Shown: positions 1 to 9,386, numbered from the stretch's first letter. The stretch: 64,000 bases of DNA from Clavibacter michiganensis subsp. insidiosus (GCF_002240565.1 NZ_MZMO01000001.1:1798001-1862000); one strand, 5' to 3'. The notes: generated by a model from the letters alone, not told the origin. Numbers and translations are program-made.

Positions 1-1874
1 CTCCCCAGCACCTGGGCGACGACGTCACGCGCGATGTGCTGCGGGGTGAGGCCGACGCGCTCGAGGATCTCCGATCGCGTGCCGTGGTCGAGGAACTCGT
101 CGGGGAGGCCCAGCTCCGTCACGCCCGTGTCGATGCCGGCCTCGCGGAGGTCCTGACGGATACGCGTGCCGATGCCGCCGACCACGACGCCGTCCTCGAT
201 GGTCACGACGAGGCGGTGCATCCCTCCGAGCTCCACGACGCTGCGCGGCACGGGCACGACCCACCGGGGATCCACGACGGTCGCGCCGATCCCCTGCGCC
301 GCGAGGCGCTCCGCGACCTCGATGCCCATGGTCGCCATGGGTCCCACCGTGACGATGAGCACGTCCTGGGACGCCGACTCGTGCAGCACGTCGACGCCGT
401 CGTCGAGGCGCCGCACGGCTTCGATCTCGTCGCCCACGTTGCCCTTGGAGAAGCGCACGACGGTGGGCGCGTCGTCGACCTTCACGGCCTCCCCCAGCTC
501 CTCGCGGAGCCGCGTCGCGTCGCGTGGGGCGCTCAGGCGGATGTGGGGCACGATCTGCAGCAGCGCCAGGTCCCACATGCCGTGGTGGCTCGGCCCGTCG
601 GGACCGGTGACGCCGGCCCGGTCGAGCACGAAGGTCACGCCCGCGCGGTGCAGGGCGACGTCCATGAGCACCTGGTCGAAGGCGCGGTTGACGAAGGTCG
701 CGTAGAGCGCGACGATCGGGTGCAGTCCGCCGTACGCCAGGCCCGCCGCGCTCGTCACGGCGTGCTGCTCCGCGATGCCGACGTCGTGCACGCGGTCGGG
801 GTGCTTCTCGGCGAACCTGTGGAGGCCCACCGGGCGGAGCATCGCGGCGGTGATGCCGACGATGCGGGGATCCTCGTCCGCGAGGGCCAGGATCTCGTCC
901 GCGAACACGCTCGTCCAGCTCACGGCCTGCGACGGGTCGATGGGCTCGCCCGTCTCGGGGTCGATCTGCCCGACCGCGTGGAACTGGTCGGCAACGTCCC
1001 GGCGCGCGGGCTCGTACCCGCGGCCCTTCTCGGTGATCGCGTGGACGATGACGGGGGCGCCGTAGTCGCGGGCCTGCTCGAGGGCCTCCTCCATCGCCTG
1101 CTGGTCGTGGCCGTCGATGGGGCCCAGGTACTTGATGTCGAGGTTGGAGTACAGCGCCTCGTTGTCGGTGACGCGCGTGAGGAATCCGTGGAGCCCGCCG
1201 CGGAGGCCGCGGTACAGGCTGTCCCCCGGGGCGCCGAAGACGCCGAACACGCGCTGGCTCGTCTCGTAGAGGCCGCGGTAGGTCCGGCGGGTGCGCACCG
1301 TGTTGAGGAAGCGGGCCATGCCGCCGATGGTCGGGGCGTAGGAGCGGCCGTTGTCGTTGACGACGATGATCAGCTTCCGCGTGTTGTCGTCGGAGATGTT
1401 GTTGAGCGCCTCCCACGTCATGCCGCCGGTGAGGGCGCCGTCGCCCACCACCGCGACTACGTGCCGGTCGGTCTGGCCGGTGATCCCGAAGGCCCGCGAG
1501 ATCCCGTCCGCCCAGCTCAGCGAGCTCGACGCGTGCGAGCTCTCGACGATGTCGTGCTCGGACTCCGACCGCTGCGGGTAGCCGGCGAGGCCGCCCGACT
1601 CGCGGAGCCGGGAGAAGTCCTGCCGGCCGGTGAGCAGCTTGTGCACGTACGACTGGTGACCGGTGTCGAAGACGATGGGGTCCTTCGGCGAGTCGAAGAC
1701 CCGGTGGATCGCCAGCGTCGTCTCCACGACGCCGAGGTTCGGCCCGAGGTGGCCGCCCGTCTTGGAGACCTCCGCGACGAGGAACTGCCGGATCTCGGCG
1801 GCGAGCTCGAGCATCTGCTCGTGGCTCAGCCGGTCGAGGTCCCGGGGTCCCGTGATCGTCTCGAGGATTCCCAT
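1..1874 (-). CDS. dxs: 1-deoxy-D-xylulose-5-phosphate synthase (3' end cut by window edge)
   Basis: This thiamine-diphosphate enzyme condenses pyruvate and glyceraldehyde 3-phosphate, the first step of the MEP isoprenoid pathway, in the cytoplasm. The protein begins MGILETITGPRDLDRLS. It carries the family blocks GHQSYVHKLLTGR (substrate/TPP histidine) and VVGDGALTGGMTWEALNN (TPP/Mg GDG...NN motif). The transketolase pyrimidine domain contains VGIAEQHAVTSAAGLA, and the C-terminal transketolase domain follows. About 624 residues are visible, reading to QVLG at the edge; actinobacterial Dxs is about 640 aa, so only the tail is missing. The ATG start is conserved in position before the family N-terminus. 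It lies downstream of acnA on the same strand but behind a strong hairpin, so it is probably a separate transcript. Confidence 0.97.
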   Translation of the reverse strand, partial: MGILETITGPRDLDRLSHEQMLELAAEIRQFLVAEVSKTGGHLGPNLGVVETTLAIHRVFDSPKDPIVFDTGHQSYVHKLLTGRQDFSRLRESGGLAGYPQRSESEHDIVESSHASSSLSWADGISRAFGITGQTDRHVVAVVGDGALTGGMTWEALNNISDDNTRKLIIVVNDNGRSYAPTIGGMARFLNTVRTRRTYRGLYETSQRVFGVFGAPGDSLYRGLRGGLHGFLTRVTDNEALYSNLDIKYLGPIDGHDQQAMEEALEQARDYGAPVIVHAITEKGRGYEPARRDVADQFHAVGQIDPETGEPIDPSQAVSWTSVFADEILALADEDPRIVGITAAMLRPVGLHRFAEKHPDRVHDVGIAEQHAVTSAAGLAYGGLHPIVALYATFVNRAFDQVLMDVALHRAGVTFVLDRAGVTGPDGPSHHGMWDLALLQIVPHIRLSAPRDATRLREELGEAVKVDDAPTVVRFSKGNVGDEIEAVRRLDDGVDVLHESASQDVLIVTVGPMATMGIEVAERLAAQGIGATVVDPRWVVPVPRSVVELGGMHRLVVTIEDGVVVGGIGTRIRQDLREAGIDTGVTELGLPDEFLDHGTRSEILERVGLTPQHIARDVVAQVLG

Positions 1875-1948
1875 GCTGACCGCCTTCCATCGGGCGTCAT
1901 GGAACGACGCCCGCCTCTTCGAGTGTACGCAGGGCCCTGCATGCACGA

Positions 1949-1978
1949 AGGAGGCCGGGCGTCGCCGCCCGGCCTCCT
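1949..1978 (-). terminator. Intrinsic terminator after acnA
   Basis: A perfect 13-bp GC-rich inverted repeat with a TCGC loop (stem GGAGGCCGGGCG on one arm) lies 10 nt past the acnA stop codon and before dxs. It has no U-tract, which is common in high-GC actinobacteria. Confidence 0.8.
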
Positions 1979-1988
1979 CAGGTCGCCG

Positions 1989-4802
1989 TTACGCCACCAG
2001 GCTGCGTAGCACGTACTGCAGGATCCCGCCGTTGCGGTAGTAGTCCGCCTCGCCGGGGGTGTCGATGCGCACGACCGCGTCGAACTCCACCGTCGCCTTG
2101 CCCGCGGGCGAGTCAGCGGTGGGTGCCGCGACCACGTGCACCGTGCGCGGCGTCGTGCCCGAGTTGAGCTCCTCGAGCCCGGTGATGGTGATCTGCTCGG
2201 TGCCGTCGAGCCCGAGCGACGCCCAGGACTCGCCCGCCGGGAACTGCAGCGGGACGACGCCCATGCCGATGAGGTTGGAGCGGTGGATCCGCTCGAAGCT
2301 CTCGGTGATGACCGCCTTGACGCCCAGCAGGCTCGTGCCCTTGGCCGCCCAGTCGCGCGACGATCCAGAGCCGTACTCCTTGCCGCCGAGGATCACGAGC
2401 GGGGTGCCCGCCGCCTGGTAGTTCTCGGACGCGTCGTAGATGAACGACTGCGGGCCGCCCTCCTGCGTGAAGTCGCGGGTGTAGCCGCCCTCGACACCGT
2501 CGAGCAGCTGGTTGCGCAGGCGGATGTTCGCGAACGTGCCGCGGATCATGACCTCGTGGTTGCCGCGGCGCGAGCCGTAGGAGTTGTAGTCCTTCCGGCC
2601 GACGCCGTGCTCGTCGAGGTAGCGGCCCGCGGGGCTGTCCGCCTTGATGGAGCCGGCGGGGCTGATGTGGTCGGTCGTGACCGAGTCGCCCAGCTTCGCG
2701 AGGACGCGCGCGCCCTGGATGTCGGACACCGGCGTGATCTCCATGGTGAGGCCCTCGAAGTACGGGGGCTTCCGCACGTACGTCGACTCCGCGTCCCACT
2801 CGAACGTCGCGCCCGTGGGGGTGGGGAGCGAGCGCCAGCGCTCGTCGCCGTCGAAGACGCCGGCGTACTGGTGCGTGAACATGCCCGTGTCGATGGAGCT
2901 GTCGATCGTCGACTGGACCTCGTCCGCGTCGGGCCAGATGTCCTTGAGGAACACGTCGTTGCCGTCGCTGTCGGTCCCGAGCGCGTCGGAGTCGAAGTCG
3001 AAGTTCATCGACCCGGCCAGCGCGTACGCGATCACGAGCGGCGGGCTCGCGAGGTAGTTCATCTTCACGTCGGGGTTGATGCGGCCCTCGAAGTTCCGGT
3101 TGCCCGAGAGGACGGCGGTGACCGCGAGGTCGTTGTCCTGCACCGCGGTGGAGATCTCGTCGATCAGCGGGCCCGAGTTGCCGATGCAGGTCGTGCAGCC
3201 GTAGCCGACCGTGTAGAAGCCGAGGTCCTCGAGGTACGTGGTGAGGCCAGACTTCTCGTAGTAGTCCGTGACGACCTTGGATCCGGGCGCGAGCGTGGTC
3301 TTCACCCACGGCTTGGCCTTGAGGCCCTTCTTGCTGGCGTTGCGGGCGAGGAGCCCGGCCGCGAGCATGACCGACGGGTTCGACGTGTTGGTGCACGACG
3401 TGATGGCCGCGATGGCGACGGCGCCGTGGTCCAGCGTGAAGTCGCTGCCGTCCTGGAGGGTGACGCGCGTGGGCTTCGTGACCGACGCGGGGCTCTGCGA
3501 CGCGTGGTGGTGCTCGTGCGACGAGTGCTCGTCCTCCGGCTGCAGCTCGCCCGGGTCGGACGCGGGGAAGCTCATCGCCGTCGTGAGATCGACGATGTCG
3601 TGGTCGACCTGCGCGTAGTCGTTGAGGTCGCGCTCGAACTGCGACTTCGCGTCGGTCAGCTCGATGCGGTCCTGCGGGCGCTTCGGGCCGGCGATGGAGG
3701 GCACGACCGTGGAGAGGTCGAGCTCGAGGTACTCGCTGAAGGACGGCTCGACGTCCGCGTCGTGCCAGAGCTTCTGCTCCTTGGCGTACGCCTCCACGAG
3801 CGCGACCTGCTCCTCGCTGCGGCCGGTGAGGCGCAGGTACTCGAGGGTGACGTCGTCGATGGGGAAGACGGCGGCGGTGGAGCCGAATTCGGGGCTCATG
3901 TTGCCGATGGTGGCGCGGTTGGCGAGCGGGACGGCGCCGACTCCCGTGCCGTAGAACTCGACGAACTTGCCGACGACGCCGTGCTTGCGCAGCATCTGCG
4001 TGATCGTGAGGACCACGTCGGTGGCGGTGACGCCCGTGGGGATCTCGCCCGAGAGCTTGAAGCCGACGACCTTGGGGATGAGCATCGAGACGGGCTGGCC
4101 GAGCATGGCCGCCTCCGCCTCGATCCCGCCGACGCCCCAGCCCAGCACGCCCAGGCCGTTGACCATGGTGGTGTGCGAGTCGGTGCCGACGCACGTGTCG
4201 GGGTACGCCTGGAGGGCGCCGCCGACCTCGCGCGTCATGGTGACGCGGGCGAGGTGCTCGATGTTGACCTGGTGGACGATGCCGGTCCCGGGCGGGACGA
4301 CCTTGAAGTCCTCGAACGCCGTCTGGCCCCAGCGGAGGAACTGGTACCGCTCGCCGTTGCGCTCGTACTCGATGTCCACGTTGCGCTCGAGCGCGTCCTC
4401 GGACCCGAAGAGGTCGGCGATGACCGAGTGGTCGATCACGAGCTCGGCGGGCGCCAGCGGGTTGATCTTGGTGGGGTCGCCGCCCAGCTCGCCGACGGCC
4501 TCGCGCATGGTGGCGAGGTCGACGATGCACGGCACGCCCGTGAAGTCCTGCATCACGACGCGCGCGGGCGTGAACTGGATCTCGGTGTCGGGCTCGGAGT
4601 CCGGGGCCCAGTCGCCGAGGGCGCTGATCTGGCTGCCGGTGACGTTCTTGCCGTCCTCGGTGCGGAGGAGGTTCTCGAGCAGCACCTTGAGGCTGAACGG
4701 GAGACGCTCGTGGCCCGCCACGGTGTCGATGCGGTAGATCTCGTAGTCGGTGTCCCCGACGCGGAGTGTGTCCTTCGCGCCGAAGCTGTTGATTGCAGAC
4801 AC
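1989..4802 (-). CDS. acnA: Aconitate hydratase A
   Basis: Aconitase isomerises citrate to isocitrate in the TCA cycle using a 4Fe-4S cluster. The 937-residue product matches the AcnA/IRP1 type. It has the substrate loop block [20 protein letters not shown], the first cluster cysteine in [20 protein letters not shown], the paired cluster cysteines in [12 protein letters not shown], and the C-terminal swivel domain with [13 protein letters not shown]. The chosen GTG start ([16 protein letters not shown]) has a purine-rich AGGGAAGAGGG ribosome site just upstream. An in-frame ATG about 200 nt further upstream gives non-conserved sequence and was not used. A short His-rich insert ([14 protein letters not shown]) sits mid-protein. 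A 16-bp palindrome lies about 135 nt upstream and may be its operator. Confidence 0.97.
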   Translation of the reverse strand: MSAINSFGAKDTLRVGDTDYEIYRIDTVAGHERLPFSLKVLLENLLRTEDGKNVTGSQISALGDWAPDSEPDTEIQFTPARVVMQDFTGVPCIVDLATMREAVGELGGDPTKINPLAPAELVIDHSVIADLFGSEDALERNVDIEYERNGERYQFLRWGQTAFEDFKVVPPGTGIVHQVNIEHLARVTMTREVGGALQAYPDTCVGTDSHTTMVNGLGVLGWGVGGIEAEAAMLGQPVSMLIPKVVGFKLSGEIPTGVTATDVVLTITQMLRKHGVVGKFVEFYGTGVGAVPLANRATIGNMSPEFGSTAAVFPIDDVTLEYLRLTGRSEEQVALVEAYAKEQKLWHDADVEPSFSEYLELDLSTVVPSIAGPKRPQDRIELTDAKSQFERDLNDYAQVDHDIVDLTTAMSFPASDPGELQPEDEHSSHEHHHASQSPASVTKPTRVTLQDGSDFTLDHGAVAIAAITSCTNTSNPSVMLAAGLLARNASKKGLKAKPWVKTTLAPGSKVVTDYYEKSGLTTYLEDLGFYTVGYGCTTCIGNSGPLIDEISTAVQDNDLAVTAVLSGNRNFEGRINPDVKMNYLASPPLVIAYALAGSMNFDFDSDALGTDSDGNDVFLKDIWPDADEVQSTIDSSIDTGMFTHQYAGVFDGDERWRSLPTPTGATFEWDAESTYVRKPPYFEGLTMEITPVSDIQGARVLAKLGDSVTTDHISPAGSIKADSPAGRYLDEHGVGRKDYNSYGSRRGNHEVMIRGTFANIRLRNQLLDGVEGGYTRDFTQEGGPQSFIYDASENYQAAGTPLVILGGKEYGSGSSRDWAAKGTSLLGVKAVITESFERIHRSNLIGMGVVPLQFPAGESWASLGLDGTEQITITGLEELNSGTTPRTVHVVAAPTADSPAGKATVEFDAVVRIDTPGEADYYRNGGILQYVLRSLVA

Positions 4803-4936
4803 GTGGCCCTCTTCCCTCGCTGGATGGGCGCGGAAGTCGATTCCGCCCGTCATCCGATCTTGGTCGCCCGCCGCGGCCGGGTCCAGTAAGGCGACCCTGA
4901 TCGGGCACCCGGCGCGAGGCGGGACGGCGCCGATGT

Positions 4937-4952
4937 ATCTCGACGTCGAGAT
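4937..4952. promoter_or_regulatory. 16-bp perfect palindrome upstream of acnA
   Basis: ATCTCGACGTCGAGAT is a perfect palindrome in the 246-bp gap between DUF3159 and acnA, about 135 nt before the acnA start codon. TAGATT and GATACA on the minus strand flank it and could be -10 elements. Symmetry and position suggest a dimeric repressor operator on the acnA promoter. The regulator is not identifiable from this window. Confidence 0.5.
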
Positions 4953-4976
4953 GAATCTACCATCGCGGTGCAGAGC

Positions 4977-4996
4977 CCGCGCGCCGCGGCGCGCGG
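4977..4996 (-). terminator. Self-complementary hairpin after the dut-DUF3710-DUF3159 unit
   Basis: A 20-bp perfect palindrome of C and G only (CCGCGCGCCGCGGCGCGCGG) lies 53 nt after the DUF3159 stop. It folds into an 8-bp stem with a 4-nt loop and is the only strong hairpin there. It is a plausible terminator without a U-tract. Confidence 0.45.
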
Positions 4997-5048
4997 TCAT
5001 CGCGGAGCCGGCGAGGCAGGTCGGAGGTGGAGGTGGAGGAGGTGCGGC

Positions 5049-5840
5049 TCAGCCGGCGGCCGGTGCCGCCGCGTCCTTGGCGTACACGGCGCGCACGAAG
5101 AGCCACGACAGGACGAGGAGCACGCCGTAGAGGGGCGTGCCCATCACCAGGCGGGCGACGCCGAGCGCGTCGATGGAGTCGGAGAGGTAGAGCGGGAGCT
5201 GCACCGCGAGGCGCAGGGCGAAGAAGCCGACCCACACGAGCGTGAGGAGGCGGAGTGCCCTGGCCTTCCTGCGGTCCTGCCGCCACGCCGTGCCGTCTCC
5301 CATGAGGAAGCCCACGGCGACGCCGACGAGGGGCCACCCGACCACGACGGAGACCAGGAGCACCGCGAAGTACGCGCCGTTCGTCCAGAGGCCGAGGGCG
5401 TAGAAGTCGCGTCCCTCCCCCGACCGGAGGGCCAGGAACGCCGAGATGACGATGCCGACGAGCCCGCCTACCGCGGGGGCGACGGCCGAGCGCTGCACGA
5501 GCCGGGCCACGACCGCGACGACGGCGACGACGACCGGCACGGCGACCGAGAGGACGATGTCGCGCGTGAGCGTGAAGGCGACGAGGAAGAGGAGACCGGG
5601 CACGATCGCCTCGAGGACGCCCCGGATGCCGCCCATCGCGGCGAGGAGCGCGGCGGCGGTCATGGTCTCTCCGCGCGCCGCCTGCCCGAGGCCCGCTCGT
5701 TCCGCGGCCTGCGCCATGCTCGCGCCGATCGCCTCACCGGGGGCGGGCGCCGACGCGCGCGACGTGCCGTCGGGCGCGTGCGGTCCGTCGGCGGGCTCGG
5801 GACGCTGGGAATCGCTCCCGACCGGGCCTTCCCCCGACAC
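5049..5840 (-). CDS. DUF3159 family membrane protein
   Basis: This integral membrane protein of unknown function belongs to the actinobacterial DUF3159 family. After a hydrophilic head of about 60 residues come roughly six hydrophobic segments, including GVLEAIVPGLLFLVAFTL, LSVAVPVVVAVVAVVARL and GAYFAVLLVSVVVGWPLVGV. The family-typical WRQDRRKARALRLLTLVW follows. The GTG start lies 2 nt after the DUF3710 stop, implying translational coupling. An internal ATG (MAQAAERAGLG) is an alternative start giving a protein about 40 residues shorter. It is the last gene of the dut-DUF3710-DUF3159 unit, an arrangement common in actinobacteria. Confidence 0.85.
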   Translation of the reverse strand: MSGEGPVGSDSQRPEPADGPHAPDGTSRASAPAPGEAIGASMAQAAERAGLGQAARGETMTAAALLAAMGGIRGVLEAIVPGLLFLVAFTLTRDIVLSVAVPVVVAVVAVVARLVQRSAVAPAVGGLVGIVISAFLALRSGEGRDFYALGLWTNGAYFAVLLVSVVVGWPLVGVAVGFLMGDGTAWRQDRRKARALRLLTLVWVGFFALRLAVQLPLYLSDSIDALGVARLVMGTPLYGVLLVLSWLFVRAVYAKDAAAPAAG

Positions 5841-5842
5841 GC

Positions 5843-6532
5843 TCAGGCGCCCAGCGCGGGGGCCGGGCTCTCGCCGGCCGGAGCCGCGCCCGGGGTCGTG
5901 CCGACCTGGGCCGCGGGCATCTTGAGCGGGATGAGGTCGCGCGGGGGCATGGGCGAGGATCCGCGCACCACGACGACGCTGCGGAAGAGGTCCTCGACGG
6001 CGGCCGCGGCCTCGGGGTCGGTCACGGCGCGGCCGGTGATGACGCCGCGCAGGAACCAGCGCGGGCCATCGACCCCGATGAAGCGGGCCTCGCGCGTGCT
6101 CGCTGCCGGCTGGCCGGGCTGCTGCACGACCGGGATGACCGCGTGGAGCTCGGGGCCGAAGGGTCCGTCGGCCAGGCGGGTCGTGCCGCCCTGCCGCTCG
6201 ATCTGCTCCCCGATCGTCGTGCGGATCTCGTGCCATAGCCCGCTCGAGCGCGGCGCGGCGAACGGCTGCACCTGCAGGCTGGACTCGGCGAAGTCGAGGC
6301 CGATCGCGACGACTTGCTGCGTGCCCTCGGCCACCTCGAGACGCAGGTGAAGGCCCTCGCGCGGCAGGACCTTGATCCCGCCGAGGTCGACGTACGGACG
6401 CACGGGGTTCGCCTCGGTCTCGTCGAGCGGCCCCTCGTCGGCCCGGTCGTCGGGCGCGGACTTGGCGTCCAGGACGTGCTCGGCGTCGTCCGCGACGGCG
6501 TCGTCCGGCTGGTTCGCGTTCTCGTCGGTCAT
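5843..6532 (-). CDS. DUF3710 family protein
   Basis: This is a 229-residue soluble protein of the DUF3710 family with unknown function. Family-like segments are YVDLGGIKVLP near residue 45, the middle SSGLWHEIRTTIGEQIERQG, and GVDGPRWFLRGVITG followed by a VVVVRGSSPMPPRDLIPL tail. The N-terminal 40 residues are acidic and low in complexity, and the C-terminus is Ala/Pro-rich. Its ATG overlaps the dut stop by 4 nt (ATGA), so the two are translationally coupled. No signal peptide or membrane segment is visible. Confidence 0.9.
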   Translation of the reverse strand: MTDENANQPDDAVADDAEHVLDAKSAPDDRADEGPLDETEANPVRPYVDLGGIKVLPREGLHLRLEVAEGTQQVVAIGLDFAESSLQVQPFAAPRSSGLWHEIRTTIGEQIERQGGTTRLADGPFGPELHAVIPVVQQPGQPAASTREARFIGVDGPRWFLRGVITGRAVTDPEAAAAVEDLFRSVVVVRGSSPMPPRDLIPLKMPAAQVGTTPGAAPAGESPAPALGA

Positions 6533-6999
6533 GTTCGGTCTCCTGGATCTCGGGCGGGGAGGGCGCCGGTGCCCGTAGAGCCGAAGCCCCCCGTGCCGCG
6601 GTGGCTCCCGGGCAGCTTCTCGACGGGCACGAAGCGCACCCGGCTGACCGGCATGACGACGACCTGCGCGATGCGGTCGCCGACCGCGACATCGTACGCG
6701 GCCTCGGCGTCGGTGTTGAGGAGGGTGACCCGGATCTCGCCGCGGTACCCCGCGTCGACGGTGCCGGGCGCGTTCACGATCGTGATGCCGTGACGTGCGG
6801 CGAGGCCGCTGCGCGGGAGGACGAACGCGGCGTACCCGTCGGGGAGGGCGATCGACACACCCGTGCCGACGGTGGCCCGCTGGCCGGGCTCGAGACGCAG
6901 GGACTCGGCGCTGACGAGGTCGGCGCCGGCGTCTCCGGGGTGCGCGTAGGCCGGGATCGGGGCGTCGCCCGCGATGAGGACGTCGACGGGATCGGGCAC
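6529..6999 (-). CDS. dut: dUTP diphosphatase
   Basis: This enzyme hydrolyses dUTP to dUMP and PPi, keeping uracil out of DNA and supplying dUMP for thymidylate. The 156-residue length fits the trimeric all-beta dUTPase. Five motifs are visible: HPGDAGADLVSAE (motif 1), PRSGLAARHG (2), NAPGTVDAGYRGEI (3), GDRIAQVVV (4) and the C-terminal GTGGFGSTG (5, the arm closing over the base). The start is GTG. A TAGCCT box ends 6 nt before it, so the mRNA is probably leaderless. It is the first gene of the dut-DUF3710-DUF3159 unit. Confidence 0.96.
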   Translation of the reverse strand: MPDPVDVLIAGDAPIPAYAHPGDAGADLVSAESLRLEPGQRATVGTGVSIALPDGYAAFVLPRSGLAARHGITIVNAPGTVDAGYRGEIRVTLLNTDAEAAYDVAVGDRIAQVVVMPVSRVRFVPVEKLPGSHRGTGGFGSTGTGALPARDPGDRT

Positions 7000-7005
7000 G
7001 GTCCG

Positions 7006-7011
7006 AGGCTA
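7006..7011 (-). promoter_or_regulatory. Candidate -10 box of leaderless dut transcript
   Basis: The minus strand reads TAGCCT with only 6 nt between the hexamer and the GTG of dut. This would place transcription initiation at or beside the start codon. No convincing -35 was seen. Confidence 0.5.
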
Positions 7012-7037
7012 GTGCAGGAATCTGATCGAATAGGCGC

Positions 7038-7487
7038 ATGCAAGCGTCCCCCTACAAGGAGCGGCTGTGGCCGGCTCCCTGGCTCTTCGTCGCCACCGCC
7101 CTCGTCATGCCCGCGAGCCTGCTCGTGTTCCTCCCCATCAGCGTCGTCGCCGGGGTGATCGTCGCGATCGTGCTGTACGCGGGCGTCGTCGCGACGCTGG
7201 TGCTCACGAGCCCGGTCATCGAGGTGGCCGACGGGCGGCTGCGGGCCGGCCGCGCGTCGATCGACGTCGACCAGCTCGGCGAGCCCGAGGGGTTCCGGGG
7301 CGCGCAGGCGACGGCCGAGCGCGGCACGCGGCTGCACGCGCGGGCGTACCTCGTGATCCGCGGATGGGTGGACCCGGTGGTGCGGGTGCCGCTCCTGGAC
7401 GCGACGGATCCCGCTCCCTACTGGCTGCTGTCCACGCGCACCCCGGAACGACTGATCGCCGCGATCCGGGGATCGCGGCGATCATGA
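7038..7487 (+). CDS. DUF3093 family membrane protein
   Basis: The product is 149 residues with two adjacent N-terminal transmembrane segments (APWLFVATALVMPASLLVF and VVAGVIVAIVLYAGVVATLVL). A cytoplasmic domain follows, containing IEVADGRLRAGRASIDV and ending YWLLSTRTPERLIAAI. This matches DUF3093, an actinobacterial family of unknown function usually found beside dut, as here (divergent). The N-terminus YKERLWPAPW is family-typical and fixes the start. Confidence 0.88.
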   Translation: MQASPYKERLWPAPWLFVATALVMPASLLVFLPISVVAGVIVAIVLYAGVVATLVLTSPVIEVADGRLRAGRASIDVDQLGEPEGFRGAQATAERGTRLHARAYLVIRGWVDPVVRVPLLDATDPAPYWLLSTRTPERLIAAIRGSRRS

Positions 7488-7534
7488 CGTGCGTCCAGGC
7501 GCGGGGCCTGTAGGGGCTCTCGCCCGGCGTCGCT

Positions 7535-7828
7535 CTACGCGGCGCACTCCTGGCAGATGGGCCCGAGCTTCTCCTGGTGGTCGATCTGCGAGCGGTGCTT
7601 CACGAGGAAGCAGCTCACGCAGGTGAACTCGTCCGCCTGGGGCGGGAGCACCACCGTCTCGAGCTCGATGTCGGAGAGGTCGGCTCCGGCGAGGTCGAAG
7701 CTCCCGGGGTTGTCGGCATCGTCGACGTCCACGACCCCGGACATGCGGTCCGGGACGCGCTCCTTCAGAGCCTCGATCGAGTCGGAGTCGTCCTCCGTCT
7801 TGCGCGGGGCGTCGTAATCAGTTACCAT
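7535..7828 (-). CDS. DUF4193 family zinc-ribbon-like protein
   Basis: This 97-residue acidic protein of unknown function begins MVTDYDAPRKTEDDSDSIEAL. It ends with two Cys pairs, FTCVSCFLVKH and GPICQECAA, which would bind one zinc. This is the DUF4193 pattern, a small conserved actinobacterial protein. ACAGGA precedes the ATG as a plausible ribosome site. A much longer upstream open frame exists but is not family-like. Confidence 0.9.
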   Translation of the reverse strand: MVTDYDAPRKTEDDSDSIEALKERVPDRMSGVVDVDDADNPGSFDLAGADLSDIELETVVLPPQADEFTCVSCFLVKHRSQIDHQEKLGPICQECAA

Positions 7829-8153
7829 TCCTGTCCACTTCTCGAATAACCGCCGAACGGAATCGGCGGGCACAGTTTGCATGAATCGCATCCGGATAGC
7901 AAACCGTCCTGAGGCCCCTGTCGGGGCTCCTGATCGGCGGTTTGGATGCGGGGAGCCAGCCCGTCCCCGGACCGCGGATGCGGACTCACACGGTACACCG
8001 TTCGCGCACAAACTGAGTGCCGTCCGCTGCCGTGATCCCGCCTCCATGCGCTCTCGTCCGACACAAGTCGCGGCGCGCCACGCGTATTCCCCGGAAGAGG
8101 GGCCGACTCGTGTCATCGTGAACCGTCCAGTGAGCGCGAGAGGCGTGGAACAC
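7829..8153. other. 325-bp divergent intergenic region with inverted repeat
   Basis: No gene is supported between DUF4193 and sepH. The stretch holds an inverted repeat, CAAACCG at 7900-7906 and CGGTTTG at 7938-7944. It encloses a smaller GCCCC/GGGGC stem, itself flanked by two direct copies of TCCTGA. The region is less GC-rich than its surroundings near 7840-7905, consistent with divergent promoters. A single promoter could not be fixed with confidence. Confidence 0.45.
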
Positions 8154-9350
8154 ATGCAGGATCTGAAGATCGTCGGAGTCGAGGACGGCGCCCTCGTCGT
8201 CGAGGGCGCGGGCGGTGACCGGCACCGTCTCGTGATGGACGACGCGTTCCGCTCCGCGTTGCGCCGTCAGTCCGCCGACGGCGGTGCCACGCGCAAGGCC
8301 GCGCCGCGCATCATCCAGTCCTTCATCCGCCAGGGCATGAGCGCCGAGGACGTCGCGCGGGAGACCGGCGCGTCCGTCGAGTACGTCCGCAAGTTCGAGG
8401 GTCCCGTCGTCGCCGAGCGCGAGCACGTCGTGCGCAGCGCGATGAAGGTGCCCGTGCACACGGCCATCGAGGTCGACCCGATGGGCCAGGGCACGCTGTT
8501 CGGCCAGGTCATCGAGGAGCGCCTCGAGTCACTCGGCGCGCAGGAGGTGCGCTGGAGCAGCTGGAAGGAGCAGCTCGGAGGCTGGGTCGTGAAGGTCGCC
8601 TTCACGAGCGAGGAGATCGAGCACGACGCGCGCTGGTCCTACGACGCGAAGAAGCACGCGCTCTCCCCCGCCAACAACGAGGCGATCACCCTCTCGCAGC
8701 AGGGCGAGATCCGCGGTGCCCTCATCCCCCGCCTCCGGGCGCTGCCGCCCGAGGCCGCCGACACGCACGAGGAGGCCGGTGTCACGCGCTTCGACAGCGG
8801 GGCCTTCCGCCTGCCCGAGCCGACGGCGTCGAGCACGCAAGACACCGCGCCCCAGCCGTGGGAGGCGCCTCGCCGCGACGAGGGTGCGTCCGTCTCGCAC
8901 CTCGGGCGACAGGGCAATCACCCGGCCGGCACGCAGCAGCCGGCGCGGGTCGCTCAGGTGGAGCTGAACGAGACCGCCGACCTGCTCGAGGCCCTCCGGC
9001 GCCGACGGGGCGAGCGGGAGTCGGTCCCGCGCGAGGACGAGGGCGACGACCCGGTCGAGGACGCACCCGCGCCCGCTCCCGCCGCCCGCAGGGACGAGCC
9101 GCTGTCCCGTCCGCGCGGCGGCCAGCGCTCCGTGCCGCCGCTGCGGTCGGCGGTGATCCCCGGCATCGGCCGCGTCGACACGGGCCGCGATCGTCCGCGC
9201 GACGAGGCGGAGGACGAGGGCCTGCGCACGCCCGGCACCGGGGAGGGCCGCGGGTCCGGGAAGACCTCCGGCCGACGCGGACGCACGGCGATGCCGAGCT
9301 GGGACGAGATCGTGTTCGGCGCCCGCAGCGACGACGACCACCTGGCCTGA
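8154..9350 (+). CDS. sepH: Septation protein SepH
   Basis: SepH (formerly DUF3071) is an actinobacterial cell-division protein reported to bind FtsZ and promote Z-ring assembly. The 398-residue product opens with MQDLKIVGVEDGALVVEG. It has a helix-turn-helix-like segment around residues 60-85 (SAEDVARETGASVEYVRKFE) and a variable acidic middle. It ends with the conserved motif GRTAMPSWDEIVFGA. The frame stays open about 90 codons upstream, but the family N-terminus and a GAGAGG site place the start at this ATG. A strong hairpin lies 9 nt after the stop. Confidence 0.93.
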   Translation: MQDLKIVGVEDGALVVEGAGGDRHRLVMDDAFRSALRRQSADGGATRKAAPRIIQSFIRQGMSAEDVARETGASVEYVRKFEGPVVAEREHVVRSAMKVPVHTAIEVDPMGQGTLFGQVIEERLESLGAQEVRWSSWKEQLGGWVVKVAFTSEEIEHDARWSYDAKKHALSPANNEAITLSQQGEIRGALIPRLRALPPEAADTHEEAGVTRFDSGAFRLPEPTASSTQDTAPQPWEAPRRDEGASVSHLGRQGNHPAGTQQPARVAQVELNETADLLEALRRRRGERESVPREDEGDDPVEDAPAPAPAARRDEPLSRPRGGQRSVPPLRSAVIPGIGRVDTGRDRPRDEAEDEGLRTPGTGEGRGSGKTSGRRGRTAMPSWDEIVFGARSDDDHLA

Positions 9351-9358
9351 CCACGCGC

Positions 9359-9386
9359 GGCCGGGTCGCCCAGGCGCGACCCGGCC
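9359..9386. terminator. Bidirectional terminator between sepH and the phosphodiesterase gene
   Basis: An 11-bp perfect stem (GGCCGGGTCGC / GCGACCCGGCC) with a 6-nt loop lies between the convergent sepH and phosphodiesterase genes. It is 9 nt after the sepH stop and can serve both strands. Confidence 0.75.

Noticed and set aside
4803-5000. An upstream ATG extending acnA by 66 codons
   Set aside because: The added sequence is not AcnA-like and runs over the palindromic operator candidate; the GTG at 4802 has a good ribosome site.
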